Assembly: GCA_023261915.1 (NCBI GenBank)
Contig: JALRFT010000120.1
Span: 1-8,906, forward strand
Source: Acidimicrobiales bacterium
Lineage (GTDB): Bacteria > Actinomycetota > Acidimicrobiia > Acidimicrobiales > Acidimicrobilacustridaceae
Length of the DNA: 8,906 bases
Reading direction: 5' to 3'
A program made the translations under genes and the position numbers. The notes under the pieces are model-generated. The model saw nothing but the letters and a program-made list of their open reading frames with translations, was not told where the DNA came from and did not search any database. How positions within the stretch are numbered: the stretch's first letter is position 1; each line of letters begins with the position of its first letter. Below are positions 1 through 5,768 of the stretch, one piece after another.

Positions 1-497
1 ACCCGACGCCGCTCCGCCTCGGTCAGGTCATCAGCAGCGAACACGGCGGACAGTGTGTCGGTTCGCGGATACATGTAGGCCTGCATCAGTCGGCGCTCGA
101 GGACCTGCTGACGTTGGTCGAACTCCGCCCGTGCCGACGAGAGCTCCCCGCCGAGCGTGTCGATGCGTTCCTGCGCTGCCGCAAGCTCGGCCTCCGCTGA
201 TGACGTTGAGACCTCGAGTGCCGAGATCTCCCCGGCGAGTCGGTTGGCCTCCGCCTGGAGTTCGAGATCGGTGGCCCGCAGCACGTCGAGTTCCCCGGCG
301 ATGGCGTCTTGACGGGCACGGCGGGCGTTGGCCTCTGCTCGTTCGGTTTCGGTCATCCACTCACTCTGGGCTGCGGACACGCCGGCAACGAGCGGCAGGG
401 ATCCGACAACGAGCACGCCGGTAAGCAGGACCACAGTGGCGACGCGCCGGACCCCACTGAAACGAAGAGGAGAGTTGTCGGGAAGAAGGCTGGACAT
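1..497 (-). CDS. Secreted coiled-coil protein, N-terminal part (peptidoglycan hydrolase-like), cut by window edge
   Basis: Reading the minus strand from an ATG at 495-497 gives 165 codons with no stop up to the window edge, so the C-terminal part is missing. Residues 15-43 look like a signal peptide: a basic start (RRVA), a hydrophobic core of Val, Leu and Gly, and a likely signal peptidase site after VSA (about residue 42). Residues 48-138 are rich in Ala, Glu, Leu, Gln and Arg with heptad-like spacing, as in a long coiled coil, followed by LMQAYMYPRTDTLSAVF (138-153). This layout matches the N-terminal coiled coils of CwlO/PcsB/Rip-type cell-wall hydrolases, which end in an NlpC/P60 or M23 domain. 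That catalytic domain is not visible here, so the function is inference. A GAGG Shine-Dalgarno lies about 6 nt before the ATG. The upstream gene on the same strand is a tiny membrane protein. Confidence 0.8.
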   Translation of the reverse strand, partial: MSSLLPDNSPLRFSGVRRVATVVLLTGVLVVGSLPLVAGVSAAQSEWMTETERAEANARRARQDAIAGELDVLRATDLELQAEANRLAGEISALEVSTSSAEAELAAAQERIDTLGGELSSARAEFDQRQQVLERRLMQAYMYPRTDTLSAVFAADDLTEAERRR

Positions 498-532
498 GAA
501 CGACCTCAGCCGCACTCCGCCCGCAGTTCGAA

Positions 533-561
533 AAGATACCAGCACGACCCGCCGAAGGGAA
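533..561 (-). promoter_or_regulatory. Candidate promoter for the secreted coiled-coil gene
   Basis: On the minus strand, TTCCCT (556-561) and TATCTT (533-538) are separated by exactly 17 nt. TATCTT fits the actinobacterial TANNNT -10 pattern; the -35 is only half conserved. It would give a leader of roughly 30 nt containing the GAGG ribosome site. Assigned by eye only. Confidence 0.35.
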
Positions 562-593
562 CTACCCACCGGACCAGCCGCTCTAGGTGGACC

Positions 594-755
594 TCAGATA
601 ACGAGGGCGAGCTGGACGACGAAAGCCACGAGGATGGCCACGCCGCACAGGAGCGACAAGATGATCAGGCGACGGGTGCTCACCGGGGACGACTGTAGTG
701 GCCGCCACGAATGACCTACCCGGTCCACGGCGGTGCGGGAATAGAACCCCGACAT
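594..755 (-). CDS. Small single-pass membrane protein (53 aa), unknown function
   Basis: The C-terminal half is a clear transmembrane helix (about residues 30-53: RLIILSLLCGVAILVAFVV then QLALVI) preceded by two arginines, which suggests a cytoplasmic N-terminus. The protein ends almost directly after the helix. I do not recognise a family. The start is uncertain. The ATG at 753-755 has no good ribosome site. A GTG at 681-683 would give a 29-residue protein (VSTRRLII...), and it has TACAGT 8 nt upstream, a possible leaderless arrangement. The reading frame stays open further upstream, but that part is Arg/Ser/Gly-rich with no protein character. The downstream gene on the same strand encodes a secreted coiled-coil protein whose start is 96 nt away. 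The steep hydrophobic profile argues for a real gene, but chance cannot be excluded at this length. Confidence 0.45.
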   Translation of the reverse strand: MSGFYSRTAVDRVGHSWRPLQSSPVSTRRLIILSLLCGVAILVAFVVQLALVI

Positions 756-860
756 CCTGCGTTCCAGACGACGTGAGGTCGAACGCTCTCCCCCCGAGTG
801 TCGGCCCACGTTCGCAGCGGAACTGAACGGGTCCGAACGCACCACCCCACGAGGAGCACC

Positions 861-1760
861 ATGGACATCGCCGTCACCGGAGCATCGGGTCTGATCGGTC
901 GGGCTCTCACCGCCGCGCTCGTTGCTGACGGGCATCGGGTCGTGCCACTTGTGCGTCGCTCTCCTCGCCCCGGCGAGGACGCCATTACTTGGGACCCCAC
1001 TGCGGGGACCATTGACGCTGCCAGCCTCGAGGGCATCGGAGCGGTCGTTCACCTCGCCGGCGAGGGCATTGCCGAACGCCGCTGGACACCCGAACAGAAG
1101 ATCCGCATCCTCAACAGCCGTGTGGACGGAACCACCCTGCTGTCGACAACGCTCGCCGGCCTCAACCGCAAGCCGTCGGTGTTCCTATCCGGTTCGGCCA
1201 TTGGCTTCTACGGCGATCGCGGGGACGAGGAACTCACTGAGCAGTCCAGTCCCGGCGACATCTTCCTCTCCGAAGTTTGCGAAGCATGGGAACGAGCGAC
1301 CGCACCCGCCGAGGCTGCGGGTATTCGGGTCGTGCATCTGCGCACCGGCATCGTGCTCGATCCGTCCGGTGGAGCGCTCGCCAAGACGCTGCCGTTGTTC
1401 AAGATGGGACTCGGTGGGCGACTCGGCTCGGGTCGACAGTGGTGGTCGTGGATCAGCATCGCCGATGAGGTCGGGGCCATCCGATTCCTGCTTGACCACG
1501 ACCTCCACGGCCCGGTCAACCTGACCGCTCCCCACCCGGTGACCAACGCCGAGTTCACCAAGGTGCTGGGTAAGGTCCTAGGACGACCGACCGTGCTCCC
1601 CGTGCCGGCGTTCGGGCCGAAACTGCTGTTGGGAGCCGAACTGGCCCAGCAACTGCTGTTCACCAGCGCCCGGGTATTGCCCTCGGCCCTGGCGGACGCC
1701 GGTTACGCCTTTGCCACCCCCGACCTTGAAGGGGCACTGCGCGCGGAGCTGGTTAGGTGA
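861..1760 (+). CDS. TIGR01777-family NAD(P)-dependent epimerase/oxidoreductase
   Basis: A 299-residue protein of the extended short-chain dehydrogenase superfamily. The dinucleotide-binding Gly motif TGASGLIG is at residues 6-13. The segment HLAGEGIAERRW (65-76), followed by a KxxIxxSRVxGT-like stretch (80-91), is characteristic of the TIGR01777 group (YfcH-like). SGSAIGFYGDRGDE is at 110-123 and a GRQWWSWISIADEV substrate-side segment at 191-204. The last 50-60 residues (LPVPAFGPKLLLGAELAQQLL...) correspond to the DUF1731-type C-terminal domain. Length is normal for the family. The physiological substrate is not established. The ATG at 861 is chosen because GAGGAG at 851-856 precedes it and the Gly motif then falls at the expected place; the frame is open upstream but without family sequence. 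The stop overlaps the start of the next gene by 4 nt, so the two are probably co-translated. Confidence 0.9.
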   Translation: MDIAVTGASGLIGRALTAALVADGHRVVPLVRRSPRPGEDAITWDPTAGTIDAASLEGIGAVVHLAGEGIAERRWTPEQKIRILNSRVDGTTLLSTTLAGLNRKPSVFLSGSAIGFYGDRGDEELTEQSSPGDIFLSEVCEAWERATAPAEAAGIRVVHLRTGIVLDPSGGALAKTLPLFKMGLGGRLGSGRQWWSWISIADEVGAIRFLLDHDLHGPVNLTAPHPVTNAEFTKVLGKVLGRPTVLPVPAFGPKLLLGAELAQQLLFTSARVLPSALADAGYAFATPDLEGALRAELVR

Positions 1761-2221
1761 GCGAGCCGGTCTGGGGCACCCGGTCGGTGTCGGTGAGCCG
1801 GGGCATCGAGGCGCCGGCCTCGGCGGTCTTCGCCGTCGTCCGCAACCCCGCCCTCCACGCCGTGATCGATGGCTCCGGAACCGTGAAGGCCTCGAGCATT
1901 GATGACGCCCCGCTACTCGAGCTCGGCAGTCGGTTCGGCATGGACATGAAGCTCGGGGTCCCCTACCGGATCAGCAACGAGGTCGTGGAGTTCGATTCGG
2001 ATCGTCGCATTGCCTGGCGTCACATGGGTGGCCACCGGTGGCGTTACACCATCGAACCCCGGGGTGATGCGGCGTGCACGGTCACCGAAACGTTCGACTG
2101 GTCGACGTCGAGGATTCCTCTGATGATTCAGATCCTCGGGCAGGACCGCAAGCACGTTCCGAACCTGCAGCGGACCCTCGAACGGCTCGACCGCTACGTC
2201 ACCACTGGGTCAGCCGACTGA
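1757..2221 (+). CDS. SRPBCC-fold (polyketide cyclase/dehydrase-like) protein
   Basis: A 154-residue soluble protein with the pattern of the START/Bet v1-like SRPBCC fold. It has an N-terminal strand and helix (VSVSRGIEAPASAVFAVVRNP, residues 11-31), a central run of alternating strands (RISNEVVEF, RRIAWRHM, HRWRYTIEP, CTVTETFDW) and a long amphipathic C-terminal helix (VPNLQRTLERLDRYV, 134-148). Such proteins hold hydrophobic ligands in a deep cavity; the ligand cannot be predicted from sequence. The GTG start lies inside the stop region of the upstream epimerase gene (GTGA overlap), with GGAG at 1745-1748 as ribosome site. Translational coupling with the epimerase suggests a shared process, possibly modification of a lipid or polyketide-like small molecule. 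That is inference. Confidence 0.82.
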   Translation: MSEPVWGTRSVSVSRGIEAPASAVFAVVRNPALHAVIDGSGTVKASSIDDAPLLELGSRFGMDMKLGVPYRISNEVVEFDSDRRIAWRHMGGHRWRYTIEPRGDAACTVTETFDWSTSRIPLMIQILGQDRKHVPNLQRTLERLDRYVTTGSAD

Positions 2222-2240
2222 TACGAGTCGTCACGCGACA

Positions 2241-2280
2241 CGACCCACCGGCGGGCACCAGCGTGCCGCTCGGCGGGTCG
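2241..2280. terminator. Interrupted hairpin between convergent genes, possible bidirectional terminator
   Basis: The 40-nt segment folds on itself. The outer CGACCC/GGGTCG arms give 6 bp. After a single mismatch, CCG pairs with CGG plus one G-T pair. After a small internal loop, GGCAC pairs with GTGCC around a 4-nt loop (CAGC). It lies 20 nt after the SRPBCC stop and 27 nt before the stop of the convergent SDR gene. There is no T-tract on either side, so it would be a non-canonical high-GC terminator or an mRNA 3'-end stabiliser. Confidence 0.45.
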
Positions 2281-2306
2281 CAGTCAACCGCTCAGGGCGG
2301 TCCCGA

Positions 2307-3086
2307 TCACTTGGGAGCGAGTCGGGCGGCGCCGTCCAGTCGGATGGTCTCGCCATTCATGTAACTGTTGGTGATGAGTTCGGCGGCAAGGCTTGCGAAT
2401 TCAGTTGAGTAGCCGAGGCGCTTGGGAAAGACGACGTCCTTCTTCAGACGATCCTTGAACTGCTCGGACGCATCGCCCTGACCGTAGATCGGGGTGTCGA
2501 TCAGACCGGGGGCGATGGTGCAGCAGCGCACGCCAACCGCTCCGAGATCTCGGGCAATGGGGAGCGTCATACCGACCACACCACCCTTTGACGCCGAGTA
2601 GGCGGCCTGCCCGATCTGCCCGTCGAAGGCGGCCAGCGAGGCCGTATTGACGATGGCGCCCTTCTCGCCGTCCTCGTTGAGCGCCTCCTCGCGACCCATG
2701 GCGGTGGCCACGAGGCGGATGCAGTTGAAGGTGCCGACGAGGTTCACCTCGAGGACCTTGCGGAAGATCCCGAGGTCGTGGGCCGAGGCGTACTCCCCGT
2801 CCTTACCGACGGTGCGCGTCGCCCAGCCGATGCCGGCGCAGTTCACGAGGGCACGAACAGGACCAAGATCCTGTGCGGCGGTGATAGCGGCGATGACCTG
2901 ATCGGTGTCGGTAACGTCGGTGTGGACGAACGCTCCACCGAGTTCGGTGGCGAGGGCCGTGCCCTTCTCGTCGTTCAGATCGGCGACAACGACCTTGGCG
3001 CCACGCGCTGCGAGGGCCCGAGCCGTGGACTCACCAAGGCCTGAGGCGCCACCTGTGATGATTGCTGATGCTCCGGAAATGTCCAT
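2307..3086 (-). CDS. SDR-family oxidoreductase, 3-hydroxyacyl-CoA dehydrogenase type 2-like
   Basis: A 259-residue classical short-chain dehydrogenase. Visible landmarks are TGGASGLG (residues 11-18, cofactor binding), an acidic residue after strand 2 (VVADLND, 33-39, favouring NAD over NADP), NCAG (82-85), the structural Asn in EVNLVG (N115), catalytic Ser150 in NTASLAAF, and YSASK with Tyr163 and Lys167. The insertion with DGEYASAHDLGIFRKVLEVNLVGTFN, the AAFDGQIGQAAYSASK segment and APGLIDTP (192-199) resemble the HSD17B10/3-hydroxyacyl-CoA dehydrogenase type 2 subgroup. This suggests oxidation of 3-hydroxyacyl-CoAs or hydroxysteroids in beta-oxidation-like catabolism; the exact substrate is inference. 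The ATG at 3086 has no strong ribosome site but sits 6 nt after TAGGCT, consistent with a leaderless mRNA. A perfect palindrome abuts that -10 box, so the gene is probably repressor-controlled. Confidence 0.92.
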   Translation of the reverse strand: MDISGASAIITGGASGLGESTARALAARGAKVVVADLNDEKGTALATELGGAFVHTDVTDTDQVIAAITAAQDLGPVRALVNCAGIGWATRTVGKDGEYASAHDLGIFRKVLEVNLVGTFNCIRLVATAMGREEALNEDGEKGAIVNTASLAAFDGQIGQAAYSASKGGVVGMTLPIARDLGAVGVRCCTIAPGLIDTPIYGQGDASEQFKDRLKKDVVFPKRLGYSTEFASLAAELITNSYMNGETIRLDGAARLAPK

Positions 3087-3092
3087 ATCGGC

Positions 3093-3098
3093 AGCCTA
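3093..3098 (-). promoter_or_regulatory. TANNNT -10 box (TAGGCT) of the SDR gene
   Basis: TAGGCT on the minus strand ends 6 nt before the SDR ATG, the spacing expected of a leaderless transcript starting at or near the A of the ATG. No separate Shine-Dalgarno is present. The box directly abuts the operator-like palindrome. Confidence 0.5.
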
Positions 3099-3114
3099 TT
3101 GACCCATCGGTCAA
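3099..3114. promoter_or_regulatory. Perfect 16-bp inverted repeat, putative repressor operator
   Basis: TTGACC-CATC-GGTCAA has two perfect 6-bp arms around a 4-bp spacer. It lies between the -10 box of the SDR gene and where a -35 would be. Palindromes of this size with GACC/GGTC arms are typical of dimeric TetR- or GntR-type regulators of lipid catabolism. No regulator gene is in the window, so its identity is unknown. Confidence 0.55.
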
Positions 3115-3142
3115 GGGGCGAATCGAACCCCCACTCCGCCGG

Positions 3143-3598
3143 TCAGAGTCCGTCGACACCCGAGCGCCCCTGTTGTGTCTGGGCGGCATCCACGGCCAGG
3201 GCGTCGACGAAGTCATTGCCCGGATCCTCACTGTGGCCCTTCACCCAGCGGAAGCTCACGCCCCCGCGGGAGGTGACGAGGGCGACGAGGGGTTCCCAAA
3301 GGTCGCGGTTGGCGACGGGCTTACGCTGGGAGTTCTTCCACCCCCGCCGAATCCACCCTTCCCACCATCGATCGTTGAAACAGTGGACGACGTAGGTCGA
3401 GTCACTGACAATCTCGATGTCTCCAGCCTCCGGCCCGAGTGACCGCAGCGCCTCGATGACAGCAGTGACCTCCATGCGCTGATTCGTGGTGTCCGCAGCC
3501 ACCCCCGACGCCCACGGTCCCCCCACCACCGCCCACGCCCAGCCGCCCGGGCCGGGGTTCCCCAGACATGCGCCATCGGTGTACACCTCAAGAGTCAC
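3143..3598 (-). CDS. rnhA: Ribonuclease HI
   Basis: A 151-residue protein that hydrolyses the RNA strand of RNA-DNA hybrids during replication and repair, using two divalent metal ions. The family motif YTDGACLGNPGPGGW is at residues 6-20 with the first catalytic Asp at D8. The second acidic residue is E43 in NQRMEVTAVIEAL, the third D66 in IVSDSTYVV, the flexible-loop His is H122 in WVKGHS, and the last Asp is D129 in GNDFVD. The basic handle WIRRGWKNSQRKPVANRDLW (82-101) places it with bacterial type 1 enzymes rather than handle-less ones. The start is GTG at 3596-3598, which puts the catalytic Asp at the usual distance from the N-terminus. It is divergent from the HhH-GPD gene across 41 bp and lies upstream of the SDR gene, which has its own promoter. 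Confidence 0.96.
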   Translation of the reverse strand: MTLEVYTDGACLGNPGPGGWAWAVVGGPWASGVAADTTNQRMEVTAVIEALRSLGPEAGDIEIVSDSTYVVHCFNDRWWEGWIRRGWKNSQRKPVANRDLWEPLVALVTSRGGVSFRWVKGHSEDPGNDFVDALAVDAAQTQQGRSGVDGL

Positions 3599-3626
3599 GG
3601 TGCAGATGCTGACACACCCACAGCGG

Positions 3627-3632
3627 TAGCCT
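3627..3632 (+). promoter_or_regulatory. TANNNT -10 box (TAGCCT) of the HhH-GPD gene
   Basis: TAGCCT is followed by 7 nt and then the ATG at 3640, with no ribosome site between, suggesting a leaderless transcript. No clear -35 is visible. Confidence 0.45.
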
Positions 3633-3639
3633 CGCAGCC

Positions 3640-4218
3640 ATGACCGCCCCCGCCATCCGAGTCACCGGCATCGACGAGGCCGACGAGCTGGTCAGCACTG
3701 ATCCGCTCGCCTTGGTCATCGGCATGCTGTTGGACCAGCAGATCCCCATGGAATGGGCTTTCAAGGGCCCTGCCACCCTCAGCGAGCGCCTCGGCGGACT
3801 CGACGCCGCCCGAATTGCCGCCATGGACCCCGATGATTTCGCCGCCGTATTCGCCACCAAGCCGGCGCTCCACCGTTTCCCGGGTTCAATGGCCAAACGA
3901 ACCCAGGAACTCTGTCGCCACATCACCGAGGTATGGAACGGCGACGCCGGAAACCTCTGGACCGGAGTGAGCGACGCTAACGAACTCATGGCCCGTGTCC
4001 GAGCTCTTCCCGGCTACGGCGACGAGAAGTCCCGGATCCTCGTCGCCATGCTCGCCAAGCGGCTCGGTGTGCGACCGAAGGGATGGGAGACCGCCACAGC
4101 CCCGTTCTCCGATGACCAGCCACGCTCGGTCGCCGACATCGACTCGCCAGAGTCACTGGCGCGGGTCAGGGAGTGGAAGAAGGCCATGAAGGCCAAGGGG
4201 AAGTCGAAGGCAGACTGA
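3640..4218 (+). CDS. HhH-GPD-type base-excision repair family protein (TIGR03252-like)
   Basis: A 192-residue protein resembling the actinobacterial HhH-GPD group (TIGR03252-like), related to endonuclease III and MutY-type DNA glycosylases. The N-terminal helix block contains ALVIGMLLDQQIPMEWAFKGP (24-44), where DQQIP plus a Trp is typical of the group. The helix-hairpin-helix is LPGYGDEKSRILVAMLAKRLG (123-143), which in the superfamily contacts the DNA backbone. By hand alignment, the endonuclease III catalytic Lys position (LPGVGRK) is Glu here, with a Lys one residue later. No four-cysteine Fe-S loop is present at the C-terminus. The lesion recognised is unknown and glycosylase activity is unproven. 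The tail is Lys-rich (KKAMKAKGKSK), probably disordered or DNA-binding. The gene ends one nucleotide before the stop of the convergent hydrolase gene. Confidence 0.88.
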   Translation: MTAPAIRVTGIDEADELVSTDPLALVIGMLLDQQIPMEWAFKGPATLSERLGGLDAARIAAMDPDDFAAVFATKPALHRFPGSMAKRTQELCRHITEVWNGDAGNLWTGVSDANELMARVRALPGYGDEKSRILVAMLAKRLGVRPKGWETATAPFSDDQPRSVADIDSPESLARVREWKKAMKAKGKSKAD

Positions 4219-4219
4219 C

Positions 4220-4996
4220 TCAGTCCGAAGTCTGACCCTCGTTGCGCTGGCGATTGAGCCAGCCCAGCAGTGTCGCCACGGCGCGTGGGTCATGGCGCAG
4301 CCGGTGGCCAGCGCCGTCAATGATGCGCAGATCGGCAGCGCCGTGGGCATCGGCGAGAACCCGGGCGTCGAATACCGGCACCAGATCATCGTCGGCACCG
4401 TGCACGACGAGAAGGGGCCGTCCGTCCATCCGCGGCGCCGCTTCGGCTGCGCCGATGGCGCGCAACTGCGCAGACCACGCATCGAATGATTCCGGGAACC
4501 GTCGATCGCGAATGATCCCTTGATCGCGGGCATGGAGCACAAGCTGGCGCGGGTGGGCAGCCCAGTCCTTGAAGTCGGCGGGTGCGCCCAGGGCAGCGAC
4601 CCCCCTGATCCAAGAATGTTCGGCCGCCGCCGAGACGGCCAGGGCGCCCCCCGTACCGAAGCCGATGAGCCAGACTCCCCACACGTTGTCGAGATTGCGA
4701 ACATATTCCGCGGCGGCAACGACGTCCGACAACCACCCGGCCAAAGAGAAGTCACCTCCGCTCGAGCCACAACCGCGAGCTGACAGCGCCAGGGCGGTGA
4801 AACCCAGCTCGGTGGCAATCCGCTCCGCCAGTTCGGGGTGGGTGGCCCCGGGATCGGAACCTCCCCCCGGCCCACTCGGGAATCCATGGGCCAACACCAC
4901 CCCGGGCAACGGAACCCCGGCGGCAGTGCGCGGCGTGGCGAGATGGGCAGTGAGCGCCACCCCGTCGGTCTCGAGTTTGATCTCCTCGATGGCCAC
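4220..4996 (-). CDS. Alpha/beta-hydrolase fold protein lacking the nucleophile serine
   Basis: A 258-residue protein with a complete alpha/beta-hydrolase outline. VVLAHGFPSG (33-42) is the oxyanion-hole HG segment and ALALSARGCGSSGG (68-81) resembles the D/ARGxGxS loop. The nucleophile elbow is WLIGFGTGGALA (109-120). The acid is in VVHGADDDLVP (197-207, likely D203) and the His is H231 in DGAGHRL. The elbow should read G-x-S-x-G, but residue 114 is Gly (codon GGT, one base from Ser AGT). The triad Ser is therefore absent while acid and His remain. It may be a non-catalytic relative or use another mechanism. The GTG at 4996, 13 nt after the stop of the small upstream gene, is chosen because strand beta1 (EEIKLETDGVALTAHL) then begins at once. 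The frame stays open to 5146, but that part overlaps the upstream gene. The third-gene position in a minus-strand cluster suggests co-transcription. Confidence 0.85.
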   Translation of the reverse strand: MAIEEIKLETDGVALTAHLATPRTAAGVPLPGVVLAHGFPSGPGGGSDPGATHPELAERIATELGFTALALSARGCGSSGGDFSLAGWLSDVVAAAEYVRNLDNVWGVWLIGFGTGGALAVSAAAEHSWIRGVAALGAPADFKDWAAHPRQLVLHARDQGIIRDRRFPESFDAWSAQLRAIGAAEAAPRMDGRPLLVVHGADDDLVPVFDARVLADAHGAADLRIIDGAGHRLRHDPRAVATLLGWLNRQRNEGQTSD

Positions 4997-5009
4997 GCCG
5001 CTGGTCGGT

Positions 5010-5246
5010 TCAGCCGGCGCTGACGTCCGCGTCAGCCACCCCGCTGCCGTTGCCCTTGAAGGCCTTGTAGCCGCGGTTTCGAGCCTCAGGCAGTGTGTCG
5101 GGGCCAAAGCAGGCGAACGCCTCTGCAGCGACCAGATCCTCGACAAGATGGGCGTCCTCGGCGGTCAGATTGTCGACGTCGTAGACGACCTGGGTCCGCT
5201 TATCCCCCAGCCAGCGGTTGTGTTCGAACTTGCCGGGTCGATCCAT
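5010..5246 (-). CDS. Small conserved-looking protein (78 aa), unknown function
   Basis: A hydrophilic 78-residue protein with no signal peptide, membrane segment or cysteine cluster (a single Cys at 46). Notable segments are RWLGDKRTQVVYDVDNL (11-27), an acidic helix (AEDAHLVEDLVAAEAFACF, 29-47) and GPDTLPEARNRGYKAFKGN (48-66). These give an impression of a conserved protein with a beta-alpha core; I cannot name a family. The start is secure: the ATG at 5244-5246 is preceded by GAGGAG (5254-5259 on the complementary strand) at 7-nt spacing, one of the best ribosome sites in the window. It lies 26 nt after the membrane-anchored protein gene and 13 nt before the hydrolase gene, so it is the middle gene of a likely three-gene operon. 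The last dozen residues (GSGVADADVSAG) look like an unstructured tail. Confidence 0.78.
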   Translation of the reverse strand: MDRPGKFEHNRWLGDKRTQVVYDVDNLTAEDAHLVEDLVAAEAFACFGPDTLPEARNRGYKAFKGNGSGVADADVSAG

Positions 5247-5253
5247 GTGAAGG

Positions 5254-5259
5254 CTCCTC
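5254..5259 (-). promoter_or_regulatory. Strong Shine-Dalgarno (GAGGAG) deciding the start of the 78-aa gene
   Basis: GAGGAG on the minus strand, 7 nt before the ATG. It contrasts with the neighbouring first-in-operon gene at 5716, which has a -10 box in place of a ribosome site. This is what would be expected if only internal operon genes need Shine-Dalgarno initiation. Confidence 0.65.
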
Positions 5260-5272
5260 GGTTGAATCGTGT

Positions 5273-5716
5273 TCAGTCTGACGGCTCGATGCTACGCACC
5301 GCACCGATCGTGACGAGGTACGTCCGCTGGGCGTCGCAGATCTCAACGATCTGGGCGTCACTGAGCGCCGGGGCGTCATCGCCGGCAGCGGCGAACTGAC
5401 CCAGAACATAGGCGAGCGCCTCATCCTCGGCGGCCACAAGGGGACCGCTTGCAGCGGGGGTCACGTCATCACGTCGGGCCACGCCCTTGTCGGTGAGGTA
5501 ATCGAGATACCAACCGAGCACGACCCGAACGTCGTCATAGGTGATCTCCGCCGTCGTCCCCGGTGGCAGGCTGTCCCCCACCCACAGCACTGCGGCATCG
5601 AGATCAAACAGTGCCGTGACCGGCTGATCGGACAGTTCGGCGGTGACCCTCCCCACGACGACGAGGGCGACAACCACGACGGCGATGACGATCAGGGCGA
5701 CGAAGAACCACACCAT
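5273..5716 (-). CDS. Membrane-anchored protein with soluble C-terminal domain, unknown function
   Basis: A 147-residue protein. Residues 1-22 (MVWFFVALIVIAVVVVALVV then VG) form one strongly hydrophobic helix acting as signal anchor. The remainder is acidic and soluble, with LFDLDAAVLWVGDSLPP (36-52), a helical segment EITYDDVRVVLGWYLDYLTDKGVA (57-80), a linker of Ala, Pro and Asp, and a final helix pair around LSDAQIVEICDAQRTYLVTIGAV (118-140). The DDVRVVLGWYLDYL motif looks conserved, but I cannot assign a family. The start is the ATG at 5714-5716, preceded by TAGTCT at 6 nt. No ribosome site is visible, consistent with a leaderless first gene of an operon that continues into the 78-aa protein (26-nt gap) and the hydrolase. 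It is downstream of, and on the same strand as, the acyl-CoA dehydrogenase gene (52-nt gap). Confidence 0.8.
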   Translation of the reverse strand: MVWFFVALIVIAVVVVALVVVGRVTAELSDQPVTALFDLDAAVLWVGDSLPPGTTAEITYDDVRVVLGWYLDYLTDKGVARRDDVTPAASGPLVAAEDEALAYVLGQFAAAGDDAPALSDAQIVEICDAQRTYLVTIGAVRSIEPSD

Positions 5717-5722
5717 GAGCAG

Positions 5723-5728
5723 AGACTA
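5723..5728 (-). promoter_or_regulatory. TANNNT -10 box (TAGTCT) of the membrane-anchored protein gene
   Basis: TAGTCT on the minus strand, exactly 6 nt before the ATG at 5716, in the 52-nt gap after the acyl-CoA dehydrogenase stop. It suggests the three-gene cluster has its own leaderless promoter. No -35 is recognisable. Confidence 0.45.
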
Positions 5729-5768
5729 CGCAGCGCCCCGGCCACGGAGCCGAGCCAGAGCGAACGAA

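Noticed and set aside
53..424. Long open frames on the plus strand opposite the coiled-coil gene (for example 53-424).
   Set aside because: Arg/Pro-rich composition typical of high-GC antisense shadows; the minus-strand frame has a signal peptide, coiled coil and ribosome site.
309..714. Two overlapping plus-strand frames covering the 498-755 region.
   Set aside because: Low-complexity hydrophilic composition, no ribosome sites, and overlap with better-supported minus-strand genes.
798..860. Upstream in-frame extension of the epimerase from the ATG at 798.
   Set aside because: The Rossmann motif starts right after the ATG at 861, which has GAGGAG 4 nt upstream; the extension has no protein character.
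3115..3140. GGGGGTTCGATTC on the minus strand resembles a tRNA T-arm, suggesting a tRNA remnant or attachment site.
   Set aside because: The T-stem does not pair properly (a mismatch right under the loop), no matching acceptor, D or anticodon arms exist upstream, and no integrase or repeat partner is in the window. At most it is a weak GGGG/CCCC hairpin after rnhA.
4997..5146. N-terminal extension of the alpha/beta-hydrolase to the ATG at 5146.
   Set aside because: It overlaps most of the 78-aa gene on the same strand, is Ser/Arg/Thr-rich shadow sequence, and the hydrolase fold begins at the GTG at 4996.
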